Origin: an uncultured Eubacteriales bacterium
Lineage (GTDB): Bacteria > Bacillota > Clostridia > Christensenellales > Aristaeellaceae
Assembly: GCA_902765395.1 (NCBI GenBank)
Contig: CACWZP010000003.1
Location: forward strand, 1 to 64,000
DNA length: 64,000 nt
Direction: 5' to 3'
Positions 24,646 through 31,840 of the stretch are shown piece after piece (the stretch's first letter is position 1; each line of letters starts with the position of its first letter). The notes beneath the pieces are model-generated. The model made no database searches, had not been told where the DNA came from, and worked only from the letters and a program-made list of their open reading frames with translations. Made by a program: the position numbers and the translations under genes.

Positions 24646-24674
24646 ATGGTATCACAAAAAAGCACGGCTGTCAA
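24646..24674 (-). promoter_or_regulatory. Promoter of the dap operon
   Basis: On the minus strand TTGACA (24674-24669), 17-bp spacer, TACCAT (24651-24646). Transcription would start about 20 bases before the riboswitch aptamer. Confidence 0.75.
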
Positions 24675-24796
24675 TCCCGGAAGGGTTAATATTATTATAG
24701 CCGCTTCCATTGGGAAATGCAACCGGGACGAGCGGACTGTGAAACTGCGGAGGACAGCGCAGTGGTAAACTCCGGCCGCAATGTCGTCCTTTCAGG

Positions 24797-24870
24797 TTCT
24801 TGCAGATCCTTCACTCCGTTCAGGATGACAACGGTGCAGATCTGTCATCCTGAGCGCAGCGAAGGAACTG
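24797..24870. repeat. Dispersed TCAGGATGACA palindrome
   Basis: AGATCCTTCACTCCGTTCAG then GATGACA is followed by TGTCATCCTGAGCG and AGCGAAGGA, forming a long imperfect hairpin. Related copies lie at 34078, 35525 and 37826, with a fragment near 9746. The rest of 24680-24936 shows no gene. Confidence 0.65.
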
Positions 24871-24936
24871 TATGTTTCCATCAAAGGCAGCCTGCCGCCC
24901 GGTCGTTTCACCGACCGCCGACCACTGTCCACTCCA

Positions 24937-25224
24937 TCAATAGTGATCGAACGTCGCCTTGTCCTCGACGAACTCCAGGATCTTGCCGCGCAGCTTCTCC
25001 ACCTGCGGCAGGGCCTGGTATTCCGCCACCTGCTCTTCCTTCTCCAGCTCGAAGGACGCCATCAGGTCGAAGCTGGCCTCGGTGCCCTCGCAGCAGCGGC
25101 AGACCACCGGTTTGTTCAGCCAGTCCAGTTCGTCGTCCAGCTTGCGGAAGGTCTTCATGATCTTCTTCTGGATCTCCACCGGGTCCGTGCCGGCCTTCAG
25201 CTTGATGAGCATGATGTGTTTCAT
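24937..25224 (-). CDS. Dabb-family (stress-responsive A/B barrel) protein
   Basis: A 95-residue protein with the Dabb fold: KHIMLIKLKAGTDPVEI at the start, a central CRCCEGTEASFDLMASFEL, and EFVEDKATFDHY at the end. Dabb proteins are small dimeric barrels of varied function. The Cys-x-Cys-Cys is unusual. AAAGGAGG precedes the ATG. It follows the HPr-lactate dehydrogenase gene by 42 bases and is probably co-transcribed. Confidence 0.88.
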   Translation of the reverse strand: MKHIMLIKLKAGTDPVEIQKKIMKTFRKLDDELDWLNKPVVCRCCEGTEASFDLMASFELEKEEQVAEYQALPQVEKLRGKILEFVEDKATFDHY

Positions 25225-25266
25225 GGGGATACCTCCTTTTGTTGTTCTTCTGTCTGTTCCTGCCTG

Positions 25267-26568
25267 CTATGCCTTCACTTCCGCCGCGCCCAGGTCGACG
25301 CCCTCGTTGAAGCGGCGGGCGTTCTCCAGCGTCTCGGCGGCGATGGCCTGCAGCGCCTCCCGGGTGAAGAAGGCCTGGTGGCTGGTCATCACCACGTTGG
25401 GGAACATCTGCAGCCGCGCGGTCACGTCGTTGTTCAGGAACTCGGTGGAGCGGTCGGTGTACACGTTGGCGTCCTCGCCCTCGTACACATCCAGGCCCAC
25501 GGCGTGGAACTTGCCGTTCTTCAGCGCCTCGATCAGCGCCTCGGTGTCGATCAGGCCGCCCCGGGCGGTGTTCACCAGCATGGCGGTGTCCTTCATGCGG
25601 GCGATGGCCGCGGCATCGATCAGGTGGTACGTGCCGCCGGGGCCGTCGATCAGCGGCGCGTGCAGGGAAATGAGATCCGAGCGCTCCAGCAGCTCCTCCC
25701 AGGGCACGTAAGTCAGCAGGTCCTCCTCCTCCAGCGCCTGGTTGGGATAAGCGTCCCAGGCGATCACCGACATGCCGAAGCCCTTGCAGATGCGGGCCAT
25801 GCACTGGCCGATCTTGCCCGTGCCCACGATGCCCGCCACCTTGTTGTGAAGGTCCAGCCCCAGCAGGCCCGACAGCGCGAAGTTGTTGTCCCGCACCTTG
25901 TTCACGGCCTTGTGCAGGCGGCGGTTGGCGGTCATGATGAGGCTCATGGCGTGCTCGGCCACGGCGTAGGGCGAATAGGCCGGCACCCGGGCCACCCGGA
26001 TGCCCCGCTCCTTGCAGGCCTGCAGGTCCACGTTGTTGAACCCGGCGCAGCGCAGCAATATCAGCCGCACGCCGCAGTCCGCCAGCGTCTCCACCGCCGG
26101 GCGGGGCAGCTCGTCGTTCACGAACACGCACACCGCGTCGAAGCCCTTGGCCAGGTTGGCGGTCTCCGGCGTCAGGCGGCAGCTGTAGTACTTGATGGAG
26201 CAGTTGTAGGTGCCCTCGCCCCGATCCCTGGCCAGCTCGCTGAAGAACAGCCGGTCGTAGTCGTGGGTGCCGAAGAAGGCGATGTGCAGAAGGGACGTCC
26301 TGCGCCTGTCCCACATCTTCTCCCGCAGCACGCGGTACACCTCGTTCAGCGCGGCCTGCTCGTCACCGCCCTCGGCGCAGATCTCCAGCACCGCGCCCTT
26401 CCCCGCACGCAGGGCGAGCAGCTCCAGCACGTTGGAGCCGCTGGCGGTGCGGCCGTCGTACTTCACGGTGATCTGGGAGGCCAGGCCCACGCAGGTCTGG
26501 GCCAGGAACGCCGCCGGGCGGGCGTGCAGCCCCAGCGCCCCGGTGACTTCATAATTCATGCTGGTCAT
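25267..26568 (-). CDS. HPr domain fused to D-lactate/2-hydroxyacid dehydrogenase
   Basis: A 433-residue fusion in one open frame. Residues 4-88 are an HPr-type PTS phosphocarrier domain: GALGLHARPAAF with His15 and Arg17 as in classical HPr, and ASGSNVLELLAL where the regulatory Ser46 is replaced by Asn. From about residue 93 follows an NAD-dependent D-2-hydroxyacid dehydrogenase, with the cofactor motif GIVGTGKIG (about 246-254), the catalytic Arg in NTARGGLID, Glu in VGLDVYEGED and His in VMTSHQAFF. It should reduce pyruvate or a related keto acid. ATG at 26568 follows AAAGGAG at 9 bases. A promoter is at 26600-26628. The fusion suggests that PTS phosphorylation state could act on fermentation (inference). 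Confidence 0.93.
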   Translation of the reverse strand: MTSMNYEVTGALGLHARPAAFLAQTCVGLASQITVKYDGRTASGSNVLELLALRAGKGAVLEICAEGGDEQAALNEVYRVLREKMWDRRRTSLLHIAFFGTHDYDRLFFSELARDRGEGTYNCSIKYYSCRLTPETANLAKGFDAVCVFVNDELPRPAVETLADCGVRLILLRCAGFNNVDLQACKERGIRVARVPAYSPYAVAEHAMSLIMTANRRLHKAVNKVRDNNFALSGLLGLDLHNKVAGIVGTGKIGQCMARICKGFGMSVIAWDAYPNQALEEEDLLTYVPWEELLERSDLISLHAPLIDGPGGTYHLIDAAAIARMKDTAMLVNTARGGLIDTEALIEALKNGKFHAVGLDVYEGEDANVYTDRSTEFLNNDVTARLQMFPNVVMTSHQAFFTREALQAIAAETLENARRFNEGVDLGAAEVKA

Positions 26569-26599
26569 GGTGTAATTCTCCTTTGTCTGCTTAACTGTC

Positions 26600-26628
26600 A
26601 TTTTACTATATTCCCGCCGGAAAGTAAA
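26600..26628 (-). promoter_or_regulatory. Promoter of the HPr-dehydrogenase gene
   Basis: On the minus strand TTTACT (26628-26623), 17-bp spacer, TAAAAT (26605-26600), 32 bases before the ATG. Confidence 0.7.
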
Positions 26629-26685
26629 GCCATGCCGGCGCGCCCGCTTCGCGTTTTTCTGCAATATAATTTCAGTCAATTGCCA

Positions 26686-26714
26686 TTTACAAACCCCTTT
26701 AAATATGATAGAAT
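26686..26714 (+). promoter_or_regulatory. Promoter of the rnf operon
   Basis: TTTACA (26686-26691), 17-bp spacer, TAGAAT (26709-26714), about 86 bases before the rnfC ATG. It is divergent from the HPr-dehydrogenase promoter. Confidence 0.78.
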
Positions 26715-26799
26715 TAATTTGTAGGATTATACGGTGGGCGGCGTATGCGAACGGGTTCCGCCCGCGGCAAATCCATTCAACAAAAACACGAGGGGGTCG

Positions 26800-28152
26800 A
26801 TGACCTTGAAGCACACCTTTCGCGGCGGAGTGCATCCGGCCGGGCACAAAGAGCTGAGCCGGGAAATGCCGCTGCGCGACTTTCTGCCCACGGGCGAGAT
26901 GGTCTTCCCGCTTTCGCAGCACATCGGGAAGCCCGCCAAGCCCATTGTGAAGAAGGGCGACAGCGTGCTGGTGGGCCAGCGCATCGCCGAGGCGGACGGC
27001 TATATCTCCGCCAACATCGCTTCCTCCTGCTCCGGCACGGTGAAGGCCATCGAGAAGCGCCGGGTGCTGACCGGCGCCATGGCGGACTGCATCGTCATCG
27101 AAAACGACGGCCAGTTCACCCCCGCGGAGGACTATACCCGCCGTCAGGAGCCCGACAGCGTCTCCAACGAGCAGATCATCAGCCGCGTCCAGGAGGCCGG
27201 CGTGGTGGGCCTGGGCGGCGCGGGCTTCCCCACCTGCGTGAAGCTCAAGCCCAGGGACCCGCAGGCCATCCGCGTGGTGATCGCCAACGGCGCGGAGTGC
27301 GAGCCGTACCTGACCTGCAACGACCAGCTGATGCGCACCAGGGCCCCGGAGATCATCGAGGGCCTGGAGCTGGTGCTGAGGCTGTTCCCCCGGGCGAAGG
27401 GCGTGGTGGCCATCGAGGACAACAAGCCCGAAGCCATCGCCGCCATGCGGCAGGCCGCGTCCGGCAAGGAAAAGATCGAAGTGCGCGCCATGAAGACCAA
27501 ATACCCCCAGGGCGGCGAGCGCAGCCTGATCCAGGCCATCGCCGGGGTGGACTTCCCTCTTTCCCAGCTGCCCGCGGACGTGGGCTGCATCGTGGACAAC
27601 GTGGGCACCCTGTACGCCATCCAGCGGGCGGTGCTGTACAACGAACCGCTGTACTCCCAGTGCCTCACCCTCACCGGCGAGGCGGTGAAGAATCCCGGCA
27701 ACTACATCGTCCGGGACGGCACCAGCTTTGCGGAGCTGCTGAACCACGCCGGCGGCCTGAAGGAAGGCGTCAGCCTGAAAAAAGCCATGGTGGGCGGCCC
27801 GATGATGGGCATCGCCATGAGCGAACTGAATGTGCCCATCCAGAAGCAGAACAACGGCCTGACGCTGCTGGCGGAGGACCCCAACGAAAAAGCCGAGGCC
27901 CAGATGACCGCCTGCCTGCGCTGCGGGCGCTGCACCACGGTCTGCCCCGTGGGCCTGCTGCCCCAGCTGATGAGCGAGGCCATCTTCATGGGCAACCTGG
28001 AGCGCTATGAAAAGAAGCTCTACGGCCTGGAGTGCATCCAGTGCGGCTCCTGCACCTATGTATGCCCGGCCAAGCGGCCTTTGATGCAGGAATTCAAGCA
28101 GGCCAAGGCCGAAATCCTGGCGCGCAGGCGCGCGGAAGGGGGCGGAAAGTAA
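26800..28152 (+). CDS. rnfC: Rnf complex subunit RnfC
   Basis: A 450-residue peripheral subunit of the Rnf ferredoxin:NAD+ oxidoreductase. It has an NADH/FMN-binding region like NuoF (GLGGAGFPTCVKL near 140, then NGAECEPYLTCND) and two [4Fe-4S] motifs near the C-terminus (CLRCGRCTTVCP and CIQCGSCTYVCP). ATG at 26800 has GAGGGGG just upstream; MTLKHTFRGGVHP is the usual RnfC start. It is the first gene of rnfC-DG-E-A-B. Confidence 0.97.
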   Translation: MTLKHTFRGGVHPAGHKELSREMPLRDFLPTGEMVFPLSQHIGKPAKPIVKKGDSVLVGQRIAEADGYISANIASSCSGTVKAIEKRRVLTGAMADCIVIENDGQFTPAEDYTRRQEPDSVSNEQIISRVQEAGVVGLGGAGFPTCVKLKPRDPQAIRVVIANGAECEPYLTCNDQLMRTRAPEIIEGLELVLRLFPRAKGVVAIEDNKPEAIAAMRQAASGKEKIEVRAMKTKYPQGGERSLIQAIAGVDFPLSQLPADVGCIVDNVGTLYAIQRAVLYNEPLYSQCLTLTGEAVKNPGNYIVRDGTSFAELLNHAGGLKEGVSLKKAMVGGPMMGIAMSELNVPIQKQNNGLTLLAEDPNEKAEAQMTACLRCGRCTTVCPVGLLPQLMSEAIFMGNLERYEKKLYGLECIQCGSCTYVCPAKRPLMQEFKQAKAEILARRRAEGGGK

Positions 28153-28153
28153 C

Positions 28154-29740
28154 ATGCTCACCAATCAAAACGAAATGAACCTGTCCTCCAGCCCCCACGC
28201 GAGGGACCGCTGGTCCACCGCGTTCATCATGCGCGTGGTGGTGCTGTCGCTGATGCCGGCCACCATCGTGGGCGTCGTCGTGAACGGCCTGCACTCGCTG
28301 CTGGTGGTGCTGAGCGCCGTGCTGGCAGCGGTGCTGTCGGAATTCGTGTTCGACAAGATCGCCCACAAGAAGGACACCTGGAAGGACGGAAGCGCCGTGG
28401 TCACGGGCCTTATGCTGGCCCTGTCGCTGTCCCCCTCCGTGCCCATCAGCATGCCCATCATCGGCAGCGTGTTCGCCATCATCGTGGTGAAGTGCTGCTT
28501 CGGCGGCCTGGGCAAGAACTTCTTGAACCCGGCGCTGGCGGCGCGGTGCTTCCTGCTGATCTCCTTCGGCGCCACCATGTCCACCTACCGGGTCGTGGAC
28601 GGCGTCACCTCCGCCACGCCCATGGCGCTCCTGAAGAGCGGCGAGGCCGTGAACATCACAAGCCTCTTCCTGGGCACGGCCAACGGCGTCATCGGCGGCT
28701 CCGCGCTGGCGCTGCTGGCGGGCGGCCTGGCGCTGTGGGCCATGGATATCATCCACGGCCAGATCTGCTTCTCCGTGCTGGGCGCGTTCACGCTGTGCAT
28801 GGGCCTGTTCGGCGGCCAGGGCTTTGACCCGATGTTCCTGCTGGCGCACCTGCTGGGCGGCGGCGTGATCATGGGTGCGTTCTTCATGGCCACCGACTAC
28901 GCCACCAGCCCCGTTGGCAAGCTGGGCCAGACGGTCTACGGCGTGCTGATCGGCGCGCTGGGCGCGCTGTTCCGCATCAAGGGCGGTGCGGCGGACTCCT
29001 TCAGCTATTCCGTCATCAGCGCCAACCTGTTCGTGCCGCTGATCGACATGTACGTCATCCCCAAGCCCTTCGCCTTCCGCAAGGGCATCTCCCACGAATA
29101 TAAGGAAGAAAAGCCGCTGATGCAGCGGATCCCCAAGCCCGTGATCGTGCTGACCGTGATCACGCTGATCGCCGGCCTGGCGCTCTCCGGCGTGTTCACC
29201 ATGACCAAGGACACCATCGAGGACCAGAAGCGGGCGGCCAGCGCGGCCTCCTACCAGGTGGTGGTTCCCGACGCGGACCACTTCGACGTGGACGAGGCGC
29301 TGGACAAGGCCGTGGCCGACCTGGGCGGCAACGTGTATGGCACGGACTACGGCCGGGTGAAGATCAACGAGGCCTTCGTGGGCAAGACCGCGGCGGACGA
29401 GGTGGCGGGCTACGCCATCAGCGTCACCACCTCCGACGGCTTTGACGGCGACGTCACCGTGGCGGTGGGCATCGCGCCCGACGGCACCGTGAACGGCATC
29501 TCCTTTACCGAGCTGCACGAGACGCCCGGCATGGGCATGCGGGTGGACGAGGACGAGTTCAAGGGCCAGTTCAGCGGCAGGAACGTGGAGAAGTTCACGC
29601 TGAACAAGGCCGGCGGCTCCACCGAGGACGACCAGATCGACACCGTTTCCGGCGCTTCCACCACCTCCGGGGCCGTGGTCAACGCCGTGAACGCCGCGCT
29701 GGACTTCTTCCGCGCCACCGTGAAGGGAGGCAACGCCTGA
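28154..29740 (+). CDS. RnfD-RnfG fusion protein
   Basis: A 528-residue membrane protein joining two Rnf subunits that are normally separate. Residues 1 to about 320 are RnfD, with multiple helices and the flavinylation motif DGVTSATP with acceptor Thr155. A further helix at about 333-352 begins RnfG, whose extracytoplasmic FMN domain ends with VSGASTTSGAV. The canonical acceptor position after SGA is Ser502 rather than Thr. The order D then G equals the usual gene order, so loss of the intervening stop explains the fusion. It overlaps rnfE by one base (TGATG). Fusion would fix a 1:1 ratio of the two flavin carriers. Confidence 0.93.
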   Translation: MLTNQNEMNLSSSPHARDRWSTAFIMRVVVLSLMPATIVGVVVNGLHSLLVVLSAVLAAVLSEFVFDKIAHKKDTWKDGSAVVTGLMLALSLSPSVPISMPIIGSVFAIIVVKCCFGGLGKNFLNPALAARCFLLISFGATMSTYRVVDGVTSATPMALLKSGEAVNITSLFLGTANGVIGGSALALLAGGLALWAMDIIHGQICFSVLGAFTLCMGLFGGQGFDPMFLLAHLLGGGVIMGAFFMATDYATSPVGKLGQTVYGVLIGALGALFRIKGGAADSFSYSVISANLFVPLIDMYVIPKPFAFRKGISHEYKEEKPLMQRIPKPVIVLTVITLIAGLALSGVFTMTKDTIEDQKRAASAASYQVVVPDADHFDVDEALDKAVADLGGNVYGTDYGRVKINEAFVGKTAADEVAGYAISVTTSDGFDGDVTVAVGIAPDGTVNGISFTELHETPGMGMRVDEDEFKGQFSGRNVEKFTLNKAGGSTEDDQIDTVSGASTTSGAVVNAVNAALDFFRATVKGGNA

Positions 29741-30420
29741 TGAACAAGTATCTTGAACGGCTTTACAACGGCCTGATCAAGGAGAACCCCACGCTGATCC
29801 TGATGCTGGGCATGTGCCCCACGCTGGCGGTGTCCACCCGGGCCATGAACGGCATCGGCATGGGCCTGTCCACCACGGCGGTGCTGATCTTCTCCAACCT
29901 GGTGATCAGCCTGCTGCGCAAGGCCATCCCCGACCAGGTGCGCCTGCCCGCCTACATCGTGATCGTGGCCAGCCTGGTGACGGTGACGGAGCTGCTGATC
30001 GAGGCCTACCTGCCCTCGCTGTATGAGGCGCTGGGCATCTATATCCCGCTGATCGTGGTCAACTGCATCATCCTGGGCCGCGCGGAGGCCTATGCCAACA
30101 AGCACAGCGTGGGCCTTTCCGTGATGGACGCCATCGGCATGGGCCTGGGCTTCACCGTGGCGCTGACCCTGGCCGGCCTGCTGCGCGAGATGCTGGGCAA
30201 CGGCACCGCCTTCGGCGCGCAGATCCTGCCCGCCGGCGTGGAGCCCCTGGGCATCTTTGTGCAGCCTCCGGGAGCGTTCCTGATCATCGCGCTGATGATC
30301 GCGATCATGAACGCCATCGGCATCAAGACCCGCCAGCGCCACCTGGTGGACGGCGGCTGCGACGGGGTGTGCGCCAAGTGCACTTCTGAATGCAAAACCG
30401 GGGAGGTGAGCGCCAAGTGA
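29740..30420 (+). CDS. rnfE: Rnf complex subunit RnfE
   Basis: A 226-residue six-helix membrane subunit homologous to NqrD. Conserved stretches are NPTLILMLGMCPTLAVSTRA near the start and LGIYIPLIVVNCIILGRAEA near 100, typical of the RnfA/RnfE pair. The C-terminus has an extra Cys-rich tail (GGCDGVCAKCTSEC) that is unusual and could bind metal. It overlaps both neighbours, so translation is coupled. Confidence 0.96.
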   Translation: MNKYLERLYNGLIKENPTLILMLGMCPTLAVSTRAMNGIGMGLSTTAVLIFSNLVISLLRKAIPDQVRLPAYIVIVASLVTVTELLIEAYLPSLYEALGIYIPLIVVNCIILGRAEAYANKHSVGLSVMDAIGMGLGFTVALTLAGLLREMLGNGTAFGAQILPAGVEPLGIFVQPPGAFLIIALMIAIMNAIGIKTRQRHLVDGGCDGVCAKCTSECKTGEVSAK

Positions 30421-30995
30421 AGAGCCTGATCCTCATCGTCATCGGCAGCGCCCTGATCAACAACGTGGTGCTGAACCAGTTCCTGGGCATCTGCTCGTTC
30501 CTGGGCGTGTCCAAGCAGATCAAGGCCTCCGCCAGCCTGGGCGGCGCGGTGATCTTCGTCATCACCATCGCGAGCGCCGTGGCCAGCCTGCTGTACGACT
30601 TCGTGCTCGCTCCGCTGGGCCTGGACTATATGAAGACCATCGTGTTCATACTGGTCATCGCGGCCCTGGTGCAGGTGGTGGAGATGTTCCTGAAGAAGAC
30701 CTCCCCCGCCATCTACAAGGCGCTGGGCATCTACCTGCCCCTGATCACCACCAACTGCGCGGTGCTGGGCGTGGCCCTGACCAACGTGCAGGACGGCTAC
30801 AATTTCATCGAAAGCGTGCTGTCCGGCTTCGGCACCGCCGTGGGCTACACCCTGGCCATCGTGCTGCTGGCCAGCATCCGCAGCCGCATCCACGAGGACG
30901 ACGTGCCCGCGCCCCTGCGCGGCGCCCCCGTCGTGCTGATCGCCGCGGCGCTGATGTCCATCGCGTTCATGGGCTTCTCCGGCCTGTCGCTGTAA
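30417..30995 (+). CDS. rnfA: Rnf complex subunit RnfA
   Basis: A 192-residue six-helix membrane subunit, homologous to NqrE and related to RnfE. NNVVLNQFLGICSFLGVS and LGIYLPLITTNCAVLGVAL carry the paired membrane Cys residues that hold an Fe or FeS centre in this family. The start is GTG at 30417, overlapping the rnfE stop (GTGA), with GGAGG 10 bases upstream. Confidence 0.95.
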   Translation: MKSLILIVIGSALINNVVLNQFLGICSFLGVSKQIKASASLGGAVIFVITIASAVASLLYDFVLAPLGLDYMKTIVFILVIAALVQVVEMFLKKTSPAIYKALGIYLPLITTNCAVLGVALTNVQDGYNFIESVLSGFGTAVGYTLAIVLLASIRSRIHEDDVPAPLRGAPVVLIAAALMSIAFMGFSGLSL

Positions 30996-31007
30996 TGGAG
31001 GTGCCAA

Positions 31008-31808
31008 ATGCAGACGATTCTCATCACAACGCTGGTGATCGCCGTGATCGGCATCGTGGTCGGCGCGGGCCTGGTCTACACCGGCAAAAAGTTTTATGTG
31101 AAGGTGGACGAGCGGGAGAGCGCCGTGCGCGAGGTCCTGCCCGGCAACAACTGCGGCGCCTGCGGCTTCGCGGGCTGTGACGCGCTGGCGGCGGCCGTCG
31201 TCAAGGGCGAGGCCCCGGCCAACGCCTGCCCCGTGGGCGGCATGCCCGTGGCGAAGCAGGTGGCGGCCATCATGGGCGTGGAAGCCGACAACATTGAGCG
31301 CAAGGTGGCCTTCGTCCGCTGCAAGGGCAGCTGCGACGTGACCCGCAACCAAGGCTACTACGTGGGCATCCAGGACTGCCGCAGCGCGGTGCTGTCCGGC
31401 TTGAACGTCACCGAGTGCGCCTACGGCTGCCTGGGCCTGGGTTCCTGCGTGAAGGCCTGCCCCCAGGACGCCATCCGCGTGGTGGACGGCGTGGCCATGG
31501 TGAACCGCAAGAAGTGCGTGGGTTGCGGGCTGTGCGTCAAGGCCTGCCCCCGGGGCATGATCGAGCTGGTGCCCGAGAGCAAGCGGGTCATCGTGCAGTG
31601 CTCCAACCACGACAAGGGGCCCATGGTGAAGAAGGCCTGCACCGCGGGCTGCATCGGCTGCGGCATCTGCCAGAAGCAGTGCGAGTCCGACGCCATCCAT
31701 GTGACGAACTTCCTGGCCGCCGTGGACTACGACAAGTGCACCCAGTGCGGCAAGTGCGTCGAGAAGTGTCCCGCCAAGGTCATCACCCCGCCGCCGGTCA
31801 ATCCTTGA
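31008..31808 (+). CDS. rnfB: Rnf complex subunit RnfB
   Basis: A 266-residue iron-sulfur subunit that accepts electrons from ferredoxin. An N-terminal membrane helix (residues 3-25) is followed by the Fe4S4 domain NNCGACGFAGC...ACPVGG and then several cysteine clusters: CAYGCLGLGSCVKACPQ, CVGCGLCVKACP, CIGCGICQKQC and CTQCGKCVEKCP. This is the expanded form seen in Clostridia. GGAGG precedes the ATG. It ends the rnf part of the operon, 32 bases before the FMN-NrfA fusion gene. Confidence 0.96.
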   Translation: MQTILITTLVIAVIGIVVGAGLVYTGKKFYVKVDERESAVREVLPGNNCGACGFAGCDALAAAVVKGEAPANACPVGGMPVAKQVAAIMGVEADNIERKVAFVRCKGSCDVTRNQGYYVGIQDCRSAVLSGLNVTECAYGCLGLGSCVKACPQDAIRVVDGVAMVNRKKCVGCGLCVKACPRGMIELVPESKRVIVQCSNHDKGPMVKKACTAGCIGCGICQKQCESDAIHVTNFLAAVDYDKCTQCGKCVEKCPAKVITPPPVNP

Positions 31809-31840
31809 CGGACGGCCATTGAAGAAGGGATGATAGATAT

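Noticed and set aside
26569..28164. Minus-strand extension of the HPr-dehydrogenase frame across rnfC
   Set aside because: The frame stays open by chance; the HPr domain starts at 26568 with its own ribosome-binding site and promoter, and rnfC lies on the other strand.
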